NCBI GenBank assembly: GCA_050249695.1
Contig: JBFWQA010000005.1
Span: 124,001 to 188,000, forward strand
Source: JACKJP01 sp050249695
Lineage (GTDB): Bacteria; Pseudomonadota; Alphaproteobacteria; Rhizobiales; Tepidamorphaceae
Reading direction: 5' to 3'
DNA: 64,000 nt
Shown here: one piece after another, positions 43,338-52,059 of the stretch
How the letters are laid out: each line of letters begins with the position of its first letter
Position numbering within the stretch: the first letter of the stretch is position 1
Position numbers and translations under genes: made by a program
Notes under the pieces: model-generated
Told to the model about the DNA's origin: nothing
The model's database searches: none
What the model saw: only the letters and a program-made list of their open reading frames with translations

Positions 43338-45665
43338 ATGTCGCAGCCCGCGAGACCCGGCACCGTTCCCGCCCCTGCCCCCAAACCGGGCGGGATCGCC
43401 GCGCGTGCGCGCGCCGCCGCGGCACCCGGCTATATGGACGGCCTCAATCCCGAACAGCGCCGGGCCGTCGAGACCACCGAGGGACCGGTGCTTGTGCTCG
43501 CCGGCGCGGGGACCGGCAAGACCCGCGTCCTCACCACGCGGATCGCCCATATCCTCGCCACCGGCAGAGCGCGGCCCTCTCAGATTCTCGCCGTCACCTT
43601 CACCAACAAGGCCGCGCGCGAGATGCGCGAGCGCATCGGCAGGTTGATCGGCGGCAGCGTCGAAGGCATGCCCTGGCTCGGCACGTTCCATTCGATCGGC
43701 GTCAAGATCCTCAGGCGCCACGCCGAGCTGGTGGGCCTGAAACGCGACTTCACGATCCTCGATACCGACGACCAGATCCGGCTGCTGAAACAGCTTCTGT
43801 CCGCGGCCGATATCGACGAGAAGCGCTGGCCGGCCCGGCAACTCGCGATCCTCATAGACGGCTGGAAGAACAAGGGACTGACGCCTGAAAAGACTCCCGA
43901 AAGTGACGCCTTCGTTTTCGCCAATGGCGAGGGCCGCCGGCTCTATCGTGACTATCAGGCTCGCCTGAAGGTGCTGAACGCCGTCGATTTCGGAGACCTG
44001 CTCCTGGAGCCGCTGCGGCTGTTTCAGGAGAACGCGGACGTGCTTGAGGACTTTCAGTCGCGCTTCCGCTACATGCTGGTCGACGAATATCAGGATACCA
44101 ACGTCGTCCAGTATCTCTGGCTCCGCCTTATCGCCCGCGCCGACGGCAATCTGTGCTGCGTGGGCGATGACGACCAGTCGATCTATGGCTGGCGCGGCGC
44201 GGAGGTCGACAACATCCTGCGTTTCGACAAGGATTTCCCCGGTGCGACGGTGATCCGGCTGGAGCGCAACTATCGCTCGACAGGCCATATCCTTGCCGCC
44301 GCCTCAGGCCTGATCGCGCACAATGAAGGCCGGCTCGGCAAGACGCTGCATACCGAGGATGAGGCGGGCGAGCCGGTCTCGGTCGCCTGCGTCTGGGATT
44401 CGGCCGAGGAAGCGCGCGCCATCGGCGAGGAGATCGAGCAGGCGCAGCGGCGCGGCCAGCGGCTCGACGAGATCGCGATCCTGATGCGCGCGTCCTTCCA
44501 GATGCGCGAATTCGAAGAGCGTTTCGTCACCCTCGGCCTGCCCTACCGCGTGATCGGCGGCCCGCGCTTTTATGAACGCGCCGAGATTCGCGATGCGATG
44601 GCCTATCTGCGGGTGATTAATTCGCCTTCCGACGACCTCGCCTTCGAGCGCATCGTCAATACGCCGCGCCGCGGTCTGGGCGATGCAACCGTGCAGCTGA
44701 TCCATGCCGTCGCGCGCGATCGCTCCATCCCGATGACGCAGGCTGCTTCCCTGCTTGTCGACAGCGAGGAACTGAAGCCGAAGCCGCGCGCCTCGCTTTC
44801 CTCGCTGCTGGAGGATTTCGGCCGCTGGCGCGACGAGCTTTCCACCATGAAACATGCCGACCTTGCGGCATTGATGCTCGATGAATCCGGCTACACCGCC
44901 ATGTGGCAGGCGGACCGTTCGCCCGATGCGCCGGGCCGGCTGGAAAACCTGAAGGAACTGATCCGGTCCATGGAAGCCTTCGAATCCCTCGCCGGCTTTC
45001 TGGAGCATGTCTCGCTGGTGATGGATGCCGATGCCGGCGCCGATGGCGACCGCGTCAGTCTGATGACCCTGCATTCGGCCAAGGGGCTGGAGTTCGACAC
45101 CGTCTTCCTGCCGGGCTGGGAGGACGGGCTGTTCCCGCATCAGCGCGCGCTCGACGATCAGGGCCGGGCGGGTCTGGAGGAGGAACGCCGCCTCGCCTAT
45201 GTCGGCATTACCCGCGCCAAGAGGAAGGCGCATATCTACATGGCCACGAACCGTCGGATCCACGGGCTGTGGCAGTCCACGGTGCCCTCGCGCTTCCTTG
45301 ACGAACTGCCCGTCGAGAATGTCGAGGTCGAAGAGACCGGTTCGGTTGCGGGCAGCCGCGGCGGCTATGGCTATTCGCGTTTCGACACCGCCGAACCCTT
45401 CGCCAACACTTATGAGACGCCGGGGTGGAAGCGTGCGCAGGCGCGCGGCAAGGCCGATTTCTCCCGCCGCAACGCCGCCCCGACCATCGAGGGAACGGTG
45501 ATTGCCCGCTCGGGAGGCGAAACGTCCTTCGGTATCGGCGAGCGTGTCTTTCATCAGAAATTCGGCTATGGCCGTGTCGTTGCCGCCGACGGCAACAAGC
45601 TGACGGTCGATTTCGAACATGCCGGCCAGAAGCGCGTCGTCGACAGCTTCCTGGAAAGACACTGA
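43338..45665 (+). CDS. UvrD/PcrA-type DNA helicase
   Basis: A 775-residue SF1A helicase. VLVLAGAGTGKTRVL near 51-65 is Walker A. LVDEYQDTNVVQYLWLR and GDDDQSIYGWRGAEVDN are motifs II and III. TLHSAKGLEFDTVFLPGWEDGLFPH and YVGITRAKRKAHIYMA are motifs V and VI. The C-terminal region (about 660-775), with SFGIGERVFHQKFGYGRVVAADGNKLTVDFEHAGQKRV, is the Tudor-like PcrA/UvrD tail that contacts RNA polymerase. It unwinds DNA in repair. A proline-rich N-terminal stretch (about 1-30) is an extension. The divergent ClC gene lies 203 bases upstream; prmA follows 13 bases downstream. Confidence 0.95.
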   Translation: MSQPARPGTVPAPAPKPGGIAARARAAAAPGYMDGLNPEQRRAVETTEGPVLVLAGAGTGKTRVLTTRIAHILATGRARPSQILAVTFTNKAAREMRERIGRLIGGSVEGMPWLGTFHSIGVKILRRHAELVGLKRDFTILDTDDQIRLLKQLLSAADIDEKRWPARQLAILIDGWKNKGLTPEKTPESDAFVFANGEGRRLYRDYQARLKVLNAVDFGDLLLEPLRLFQENADVLEDFQSRFRYMLVDEYQDTNVVQYLWLRLIARADGNLCCVGDDDQSIYGWRGAEVDNILRFDKDFPGATVIRLERNYRSTGHILAAASGLIAHNEGRLGKTLHTEDEAGEPVSVACVWDSAEEARAIGEEIEQAQRRGQRLDEIAILMRASFQMREFEERFVTLGLPYRVIGGPRFYERAEIRDAMAYLRVINSPSDDLAFERIVNTPRRGLGDATVQLIHAVARDRSIPMTQAASLLVDSEELKPKPRASLSSLLEDFGRWRDELSTMKHADLAALMLDESGYTAMWQADRSPDAPGRLENLKELIRSMEAFESLAGFLEHVSLVMDADAGADGDRVSLMTLHSAKGLEFDTVFLPGWEDGLFPHQRALDDQGRAGLEEERRLAYVGITRAKRKAHIYMATNRRIHGLWQSTVPSRFLDELPVENVEVEETGSVAGSRGGYGYSRFDTAEPFANTYETPGWKRAQARGKADFSRRNAAPTIEGTVIARSGGETSFGIGERVFHQKFGYGRVVAADGNKLTVDFEHAGQKRVVDSFLERH

Positions 45666-45678
45666 CGGACATCCACAG

Positions 45679-46545
45679 ATGTATCTGCTGCAACTGACGG
45701 CGCGCGATGCCGCCGACGCCGACCGGCTGGTTGAAATGCTTCTCGGCATGCCCTGGCCCGACACCAGCGCCGCCGCCGCGCTTGAAATCGACAATGGCTG
45801 GCGCGTCGATGCCTATTATGCCGACGAGCCGGAACCGGAAGCGCTGGAACTGATCGGCAGGCTCGTTGCCGATGGCGACATCGATCGCCGTCTCAACGTG
45901 ACCGCCCTTGCTGATCGCAACTGGGTGAAGGAAAGCCTGGAGGCGATGCCCCCGGTTCAGGCCGGTCGCTTCACCATCCATGGCCGGCATGATCGCGATC
46001 GCGTCGGCGCGAACGCCATCGGCATCGAAATCGAGGCCAACCTCGCCTTCGGCACGGGCCATCACGGCACGACGCGCGGCTGTCTACTGCTGCTCGACGA
46101 TGTTCTGAAAATCGGCCGGCCGTCAGCCGTACTCGATATCGGAACCGGGACCGGCGTGCTGGCGATCGCGGCGGCGCGTGCGCTCCGCCGGCCCGTCATT
46201 GCAAGCGATATCGATCCGGTATCGGTGAAGATCGCCGCCGAGAATGCCCGCGCCAACCGGGCCGGCGCATGGGTGCGTCCGGTCCTGGCGGCGGGTTTCG
46301 CCCATCGCGAACTACGCGCGGGCGTGCCCTATGATCTCGTTCTGGCGAATATTCTGGCCGGCCCGCTGATGAAGCTGGCGCCTGAAATGGCCGCCGCGAT
46401 CAGACCCGGCGGCTTTGCCATTCTCTCCGGCATCCTCCACTGGCAGGCGCCGAAGGTCATTGCCGCGATGCGCAATCAGGGCCTCGTGCTCGGCCGCCGG
46501 ATAATCCTCGACGGCTGGACGAGCCTGTTGCTGAAACGGCGCTAG
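45679..46545 (+). CDS. prmA: Ribosomal protein L11 methyltransferase
   Basis: PrmA methylates lysines and the N-terminus of ribosomal protein L11. The 288-residue product has an N-terminal recognition domain (about 1-90), then GIEIEANLAFGTGHHGTTRGCLLLL at about 113-137, the PrmA GTGxHxTT motif. LDIGTGTGVLAIAAARA is the SAM site, and LVLANILAGPLMKLAPEMAA follows. The ATG at 45679 is 13 bases after the uvrD-type helicase stop, so they may share a message. No dnaJ or rplK gene is beside it. Length is normal. Confidence 0.93.
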   Translation: MYLLQLTARDAADADRLVEMLLGMPWPDTSAAAALEIDNGWRVDAYYADEPEPEALELIGRLVADGDIDRRLNVTALADRNWVKESLEAMPPVQAGRFTIHGRHDRDRVGANAIGIEIEANLAFGTGHHGTTRGCLLLLDDVLKIGRPSAVLDIGTGTGVLAIAAARALRRPVIASDIDPVSVKIAAENARANRAGAWVRPVLAAGFAHRELRAGVPYDLVLANILAGPLMKLAPEMAAAIRPGGFAILSGILHWQAPKVIAAMRNQGLVLGRRIILDGWTSLLLKRR

Positions 46546-46568
46546 CGGCCCGCTTGGGATCGGGCCGC
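46545..46568. terminator. Terminator-like hairpin between prmA and a small convergent gene
   Basis: GCGGCCCG and CGGGCCGC form a perfect eight-pair stem around an eight-base loop, starting on the last base of the prmA stop codon. On the plus strand it is followed by CTGCCGTTCCTT, with no U-run, so termination may be inefficient or Rho-assisted. It faces the small gene that ends at 46579 on the minus strand. Confidence 0.55.
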
Positions 46569-46578
46569 CTGCCGTTCC

Positions 46579-46776
46579 TTACTGAACGCGGTCGGCTTCG
46601 ACGCTGTTCTTCTGCGAAAGCGTGGAGCTGCCATACATCGCGATCGCGCGGCGGGCGTGAGCCTCGCGTGCCAGCATCATGCGCTCAAGCACACGGCTCC
46701 AGAAGCCGCGCCCGGTCTTCTCGACCTTCTTGCTCTGGGGCATAGCGACGCCGACGTGATTGGTGACATAAGCCAT
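46579..46776 (-). CDS. Small conserved-looking protein, unknown function
   Basis: The product has 65 residues, starting AYVTNHVGVAMPQSKKVEKTGRGFWSRVLERMMLAREAHARRAI. A basic, amphipathic helix of about 20 residues (WSRVLERMMLAREAHARRAI) dominates; there is no signal peptide or membrane helix. AAAGGATG about six bases upstream fixes the ATG at 46776. The 5' leader carries a hairpin at 46797-46813. It lies alone, convergent with prmA and divergent from the aminopeptidase. Similar short helical proteins are frequent in Hyphomicrobiales, but no function is known to me. Confidence 0.7.
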   Translation of the reverse strand: MAYVTNHVGVAMPQSKKVEKTGRGFWSRVLERMMLAREAHARRAIAMYGSSTLSQKNSVEADRVQ

Positions 46777-46796
46777 GGTATTCATCCTTTTCGCGG

Positions 46797-46813
46797 TGCA
46801 GCATTTTGCTGCA
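46797..46813 (-). repeat. Inverted repeat TGCAGCA-TTT-TGCTGCA in the leader of the small gene
   Basis: A perfect seven-base inverted repeat with a three-base spacer lies 21 to 37 bases before the ATG of the 65-residue gene. In RNA it would be a compact hairpin next to the ribosome-binding site, and in DNA an operator. No T-run follows, so it is not a terminator. Confidence 0.65.
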
Positions 46814-47010
46814 TCTGCGAAGATATATAGATGAATCGTCGGCAGACAGTACCCCAGAAAACGCATAACTGGCCTGAATCAGGCGCATGATGGGGTTAAT
46901 TTCCCTTAATTTTCATTGTGCGATGCATCAAACATCGAACCCGCTACAATACGCACGCGAACTTTTTTCCGCAATTGCCGGTCTCCTCGCCGCCGGGTAG
47001 GTTGCCGCTC

Positions 47011-48822
47011 ATGTTTCAGCACTTTGATGACCCGCCGGGCGGCAGTCCCGGCAGCACCCGGATCGCGGCGCTTCGCGAGGAACTGAAGAAGCGCGGTCTC
47101 GACGGTTTTCTTGTCCCGCGCGCGGATGAATTTCAGGGCGAATACGTCCCCGCGAGCGCCGAACGGCTCGCCTGGCTGACGGGGTTCACCGGGTCGGCCG
47201 GCCTTGCGGCAGTGCTCGGCGACGAGGCCGCGCTCTTCATCGACGGCCGATATACCGAACAGGTGAAGGACCAGATCGACACCGACACGCTCCGGCCATT
47301 GCATGTGAGCGAATACGGTATCGAGCGATGGTTCGGCGAGGTGCTGCACGAAGGCATGAAGATCGGCTTCGATCCCGCCCTCCACACGATGGAGGCGCGC
47401 AAGCGCCTGGACAGAATTGTCCGCAGGGCCGGTGCGGAACTCGTTGCCGTCGATACCAATCCCGTGGACGCCGTCTGGACCGACCGCCCCGCGCCGCCGG
47501 CCGGCCGTATAGAGGTCCATCCCGAGAGCCTCGCCGGCCGTGGCGTCGATGAAAAGCTCGCCATCATCGGCAAGACTCTCACGGAGAAGAAAGCCGACGC
47601 CACGATCATGACGCAGCCGGACGGCATTGCCTGGACGTTCAACATCCGGGGCGCCGACGTGCCGCATACGCCTTTCGCGCTCGGCTACTGCCTCCTGCCC
47701 GCCGACGGCCGGCCGGTGCTCGCGATGGATGCGCGCAAGTTCACCAACGAGTCGCGCGATCACATCACGCGCCACGCCGATATCGTCGAGCCAGCCCGTT
47801 TCGCCGATGTCGTGGCCGAGGCTGCGGCGGGCAGGAAGATTCTGCTCGATCCGGCCTGGGTTTCCGCCGCGATCGCCGACATGGTCGTCGCCGCCGGCGG
47901 CGAGATCGTCGAAGCCGGCGACCCGGCGACCCTGCCGAAAGCCATCAAGACATCCGCCGAGATCGAGGGCGCACGTGCCGCGCACCTGCGCGACGCGATC
48001 GCCTATGCGCGCTTCCTTGCCTGGTTCGATCGCGAGGGAAACCTTACCGACGAGATATCGGTCGCGCGCAGGCTGGAGGCTTTTCGCGCCGAGACTGGCG
48101 AACTTCGCGACATATCCTTCGACACCATTTCCGGCGCGGGACCGAACGGCGCCATCGTCCACTACCGCGTGACGGAGCGGACCAACCGTCCCGTTCCGGC
48201 GGACAGCGTCTTTCTGATCGATTCCGGCGCGCAGTACCGCGACGGCACCACGGACATCACGCGCACCATTGCGGTCGGCACCCCGCCGAAGGAGGCCATC
48301 ACCCGCGCGACGCTCGTCCTGAAAGGCCATATCGGCATTGCAACCGCGCGTTTTCCCAAGGGAACGACCGGCGCGCAGATCGATGCTCTCGCGCGTATAG
48401 CGTTGTGGAAGGTGGGGCTCGATTTCGACCATGGTACCGGCCACGGGGTCGGCAGCTACCTGTCGGTACATGAGGGTCCGCAGCGCATCGCCAAGACGGG
48501 CGCGCAGGCGCTGGAGCCGGGAATGATCGTCTCCAACGAGCCCGGCTACTACAAATCCGCCGCCTACGGTATCCGGATCGAAAACCTCCTACTGGTCACG
48601 GAACCGGAGGAAATCGCGGGCGGGGAACGGCCGATGCTCGGTTTCGAGACGCTGACGATCGCGCCGATTGACCTGCGACTGGTCGATCCCTCATTGCTCG
48701 ACGAAGCCGAGATCGCGTGGCTCAATGCCTATCATGCCCGGGTGCGCGAAACACTCTCGCCGGCTCTGGGGGATGCCGACCGCGCATGGCTGATTGCTGC
48801 AACGCGCCCCATCGGCAAATAG
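47011..48822 (+). CDS. Xaa-Pro aminopeptidase (M24B family)
   Basis: The predicted enzyme has 603 residues in three domains, as in the large aminopeptidase P form: two creatinase-like N-terminal domains (1-320) and the metallopeptidase domain. Metal ligands are visible: FLIDSGAQYRDGTTDITRTI with two Asp, GTGHGVG with a His, MIVSNEPGYY with a Glu, and IRIENLLLV with a Glu. It removes an N-terminal residue before proline and recycles peptides. The ATG at 47011 was chosen because the upstream frame starts with unlikely sequence. The stop is two bases from that of the convergent azlD. Confidence 0.93.
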   Translation: MFQHFDDPPGGSPGSTRIAALREELKKRGLDGFLVPRADEFQGEYVPASAERLAWLTGFTGSAGLAAVLGDEAALFIDGRYTEQVKDQIDTDTLRPLHVSEYGIERWFGEVLHEGMKIGFDPALHTMEARKRLDRIVRRAGAELVAVDTNPVDAVWTDRPAPPAGRIEVHPESLAGRGVDEKLAIIGKTLTEKKADATIMTQPDGIAWTFNIRGADVPHTPFALGYCLLPADGRPVLAMDARKFTNESRDHITRHADIVEPARFADVVAEAAAGRKILLDPAWVSAAIADMVVAAGGEIVEAGDPATLPKAIKTSAEIEGARAAHLRDAIAYARFLAWFDREGNLTDEISVARRLEAFRAETGELRDISFDTISGAGPNGAIVHYRVTERTNRPVPADSVFLIDSGAQYRDGTTDITRTIAVGTPPKEAITRATLVLKGHIGIATARFPKGTTGAQIDALARIALWKVGLDFDHGTGHGVGSYLSVHEGPQRIAKTGAQALEPGMIVSNEPGYYKSAAYGIRIENLLLVTEPEEIAGGERPMLGFETLTIAPIDLRLVDPSLLDEAEIAWLNAYHARVRETLSPALGDADRAWLIAATRPIGK

Positions 48823-48824
48823 AA

Positions 48825-49130
48825 TTACAGACCCGCCATCCTCAGCGCCACGACGGCGAGCGTCCCCACGAGGATGACGGCGATCAGCGGCAGCCGCAGC
48901 GCCGCGACCATGGCAATCGCCGACGCCAGCGTCTCGGCCGGCCCCTCGGTGAGCATCGAGGGCGCGACGACGGAGATCAGCACCACCGGGGGAATAGCCT
49001 CGAAGGCGGCGCGCATTCGCTCGTCCATTCCCGCAAGCTTCCCGGCGATGAAGACACCGCCGAGCCGCGTCAGATAGGTGATCACCGCCATTGCGATGAT
49101 GACGACGAGATTGAGCGCATCGGCGTTCAT
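48825..49130 (-). CDS. azlD: AzlD-type subunit of a branched-chain amino-acid exporter
   Basis: The 101-residue protein has three or four membrane helices with the AzlD pattern: LVVIIAMAVITYLTRLGGVFIAG at about 8-30, then LISVVAPSMLTEGPAETLASAIAMVAALR and LVGTLAVVALRM. It works with AzlC to export branched-chain amino acids, and with analogues such as azaleucine in the family's founding member. It overlaps azlC by ATGA (49127-49130). This is the second transport function for amino acids in the window, after the LysE pair. Confidence 0.9.
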   Translation of the reverse strand: MNADALNLVVIIAMAVITYLTRLGGVFIAGKLAGMDERMRAAFEAIPPVVLISVVAPSMLTEGPAETLASAIAMVAALRLPLIAVILVGTLAVVALRMAGL

Positions 49131-49819
49131 GCGGGAGCACGCCTCCCCGCGGTCGCCCAAGCGGCGGCGAGGCCCGCGGCTGCCCCGGCCACGACGTGCC
49201 AGGGCGGCCCGAAGGCCAGGTGAACAAGCGCGGAGGCGATCGCCGCGGCGATGATCCCCGCGCCCGCATGGCGGCTTTTCCAGAACCCCATGACAAGGCC
49301 GATGAACATGGCGGTGAACACGAAATCGAAGCCGTATCGGGCCGGATTCTCGATCGCCGCGCCGACGATGGCGCCCGCCGCACTGGAAAGCGACCACATG
49401 AGGATCAGGATCAGCCCCATCGTGAACCAGTAGGCGGGGGTGACGCGCTCCATCATCGCCCGTCGCTCGCTCATGGCCCAGATTTCATCAATCATGAAGA
49501 AAAGCGCGACAGTGCGCACGGGTGCGCTGAAGGCGCCGAGTTTGGGCGCGATCGAGGCTCCCATCAGCACATGCCGGCTGTTGATCAACAGCGTCGAGAA
49601 AAGGATCGCGGCGACGGGAAGCGGTGGCATCCACAATTCGACGGCGGCGAACTGGGCACCGCCCGCAAATACCAGCGCCGACATCAGCCAGACTTCCAGA
49701 GGACTGAGGCCCTTGGACGCCGCGATGGCGCCAAAGAGCAGGCCTATCGGCACCGCCGCCGGAATGATCGGCGTGATGTCGAGGAAGCCGCGGCGCATCG
49801 CAGGGAGAATATCGGACAT
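49127..49819 (-). CDS. azlC: AzlC-type subunit of a branched-chain amino-acid exporter
   Basis: The product has 230 residues and six to seven membrane helices. GFLDITPIIPAAVPIGLLFGAIAASKG at about 10-36 and SALVFAGGAQFAAVELW at about 47-63 are the AzlC signature, and LFFMIDEIWAMS follows. GAGGGG about seven bases upstream supports the ATG at 49819, over upstream in-frame codons that would run into DNA next to ligA. The azlC-azlD pair follows ligA by 98 bases and could belong to its message or have its own promoter. Confidence 0.92.
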   Translation of the reverse strand: MSDILPAMRRGFLDITPIIPAAVPIGLLFGAIAASKGLSPLEVWLMSALVFAGGAQFAAVELWMPPLPVAAILFSTLLINSRHVLMGASIAPKLGAFSAPVRTVALFFMIDEIWAMSERRAMMERVTPAYWFTMGLILILMWSLSSAAGAIVGAAIENPARYGFDFVFTAMFIGLVMGFWKSRHAGAGIIAAAIASALVHLAFGPPWHVVAGAAAGLAAAWATAGRRAPA

Positions 49820-49917
49820 GGAAAACCCCTCGGAAAGAAGGCGGGGAATTTGGCCCGGCCGCCTGTCGGCGACAACCCCCATGCCATGCATGAAGTCATG
49901 CGCGCCACACACGCGTT

Positions 49918-52059
49918 TCAGCCGCCCGCGCGCGCCAGCCACTCGTCTTCGTCGATCACCTCAATCCCGAAAGAGCGGGCTTTTTCCAGCTTGGATCCCG
50001 CGCCCGGACCGGCAACGACGAGATCGGTTTTCTTCGACACCGAACCCGTCGCCTTGGCGCCGAGCCTCTCGGCCATCGCCTCGGCCTCCTGGCGGGTCAT
50101 TTTCTCCAGCGCGCCGGTGAAGACGACCGTCTTTCCGTAGAGCGGGTGGTCCGTCGGTGCGTCCACGGCCGCTTCCTCGCGCACGGCGACATGGCCGAGC
50201 AGCGCCGCGACGGCCTCGCGGTTATGCGCCTCGCCGAAGAACTGGATGATCGCCTCGGCGACAACCTCGCCGATATCCTCGATGCCTTCCAGCTTCTCGC
50301 GCGCCGCCACGTCGCCCGAAAGCGCCGCCTCCGCCGTCCGCGCCAGTTCGCCGAACGAGCCGAAACCCCGCGCAAGGCGTTTCGCCGTCGTTTCGCCGAC
50401 ATGCCGGATGCCGAGCGCGAAGATGAAGCGCGAAAGATCTATTTTCCGGCGCTCGTCGATCGCCCTGAACAGCTTGAGAACGGACTTCTCGCCGAAGCCT
50501 TCCCATTGCGTCAGGTTGAAGTCGCCCGCCATCTGACGTGACTCAAGCGTAAAGATATCCGCCGGCTGGCGCAGTATTCCCCTGGCATGGAAAAGCTCGA
50601 TCTGCTTGTCGCCTAGGCCTTCGATATCGAATGCAAGCCGGGAGGCGAAATGCTTCATCTTTTCGACCGCCTGGGCGTCGCAGACCAGCCCCCCGGTACA
50701 GCGCGTGACCGAATCGGGCCGGCCGGTCTTGGCGTTCGGCTCGCGCACCGCATGGCTGCCGCAGACTGGGCAAATCTTCGGAAAATCATATGGTTTGGCA
50801 TCAGCGGGCCGCTTGTCGACAATCACGTCGACGACCTTGGGAATGACATCCCCTGCCCGCTCGATGATCACCGTATCGCCGATACGGATGTCGCGCCCCT
50901 CGCGGATCGGCTCGCCTTCCGAATCGAGCCCGGCGATGTAGTCGGCATTGTGCAGCGTCGCGTTGGATACGACGACGCCCCCCACGGTGACGGGCTCAAG
51001 CCGCGCCACCGGCGTCAGCGCGCCGGTGCGCCCGACCTGGATCTCGATGTCCTTGAGAACGGTGATCGCCTTCTCGGCGGGGAACTTGTGGGCGATGGCC
51101 CAGCGCGGCGAGCGCGAGACGAAACCCAGGCTGTTCTGCAGGGCGATCCGGTCGACCTTGTAGACGACGCCGTCTATATCATAGCCGAGGCTGCCGCGCT
51201 TTTCGGCGATGTCATTGTAATAGACCAGCATGTCAGCAATGCCGGCGACCCGCGCGCTCAGCGGATTGACCTTGAAACCCCAATCCGCGAACGCGTCGAG
51301 GATGCCGCTCTGGCTCTCGCCGGGCAGCCGCGCCGCCTCTCCCCAGCCATAGGCGAAGAAGTTCAGCTTGCGGCTGCGCGTGATCTCCGCGTCGAGCTGG
51401 CGCAGCGACCCAGCCGCCGCGTTGCGTGGATTGGCGTAGATCTGCCTGCCGGCTTCGGCCTGCCGCGCGTTGAGCGCCGCGAACTCCGCGTGGCTCATGA
51501 ATACCTCGCCGCGCACTTCGAATACGCCGGCATGGCCGCCGCCGTTCAGTTTTGCCGGAATGTCGGAAACGGTCTTGAGATTGGCCGTGATGTCTTCCCC
51601 TTCGAAGCCGTCGCCGCGCGTTGCCCCCTGCACGAAGATGCCATCCTCGTAGCGGAGCGAGGCGGAAAGCCCGTCGATCTTTGGTTCGGCGAAAAAGGTG
51701 ACGTCGCTGTCCGTGGACAGATCGAGGAAGCGACGGACGCGCTCCACGAAACCTTCCACATCCCCGTCATCGAAGGCATTGTCGAGCGACAGCATCGGCA
51801 CCGTGTGACGGACCTTGGCAAATCCTTCCGCAGGCGCCGCGCCCACGCGTTTCGAAGGGCTGTCGGGCCGGATCAGTTCGGGGAAACGGGCCTCTATCGC
51901 GGCGTTGCGGCGGCGCAGCGCGTCATAATCCGCGTCCGATACTGTCGGCGCGTCCTGCTGGTAATAGCGCGCATCGTGAGCGGCGATCTCGGCGGCCAAC
52001 CGCTCAAGCTCCCCGCGCGCCTCCTCCGGCGTCAGATCCTCGACCTGACGGCCGTTCAC
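49918..52059 (-). CDS. ligA: NAD-dependent DNA ligase
   Basis: LigA seals nicks during replication and repair. The 713-residue protein has the full layout. The Ia domain YYQQDAPTVSDADYDALRR lies near 32-50, and the adenylation lysine sits in EPKIDG (K127). The OB domain and a four-cysteine zinc finger (CPVCGSHAV and CTGGLVCDAQ) follow, then HhH motifs (FSLGIRHVGETTAKRLA-like) and a C-terminal BRCT domain from about 640 (GKTVVFTGALEKMTRQEAEAMAE). The ATG at 52059 overlaps the recN stop by ATGA. Recombination repair and ligation genes are thus coupled. Confidence 0.97.
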   Translation of the reverse strand: MNGRQVEDLTPEEARGELERLAAEIAAHDARYYQQDAPTVSDADYDALRRRNAAIEARFPELIRPDSPSKRVGAAPAEGFAKVRHTVPMLSLDNAFDDGDVEGFVERVRRFLDLSTDSDVTFFAEPKIDGLSASLRYEDGIFVQGATRGDGFEGEDITANLKTVSDIPAKLNGGGHAGVFEVRGEVFMSHAEFAALNARQAEAGRQIYANPRNAAAGSLRQLDAEITRSRKLNFFAYGWGEAARLPGESQSGILDAFADWGFKVNPLSARVAGIADMLVYYNDIAEKRGSLGYDIDGVVYKVDRIALQNSLGFVSRSPRWAIAHKFPAEKAITVLKDIEIQVGRTGALTPVARLEPVTVGGVVVSNATLHNADYIAGLDSEGEPIREGRDIRIGDTVIIERAGDVIPKVVDVIVDKRPADAKPYDFPKICPVCGSHAVREPNAKTGRPDSVTRCTGGLVCDAQAVEKMKHFASRLAFDIEGLGDKQIELFHARGILRQPADIFTLESRQMAGDFNLTQWEGFGEKSVLKLFRAIDERRKIDLSRFIFALGIRHVGETTAKRLARGFGSFGELARTAEAALSGDVAAREKLEGIEDIGEVVAEAIIQFFGEAHNREAVAALLGHVAVREEAAVDAPTDHPLYGKTVVFTGALEKMTRQEAEAMAERLGAKATGSVSKKTDLVVAGPGAGSKLEKARSFGIEVIDEDEWLARAGG

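Noticed and set aside
46896..46909. TTAA-N6-TTAA, resembling a CtrA binding site upstream of the aminopeptidase
   Set aside because: CtrA sites normally have seven bases between the half-sites, and here there are six. The surrounding sequence lacks the rest of the consensus.
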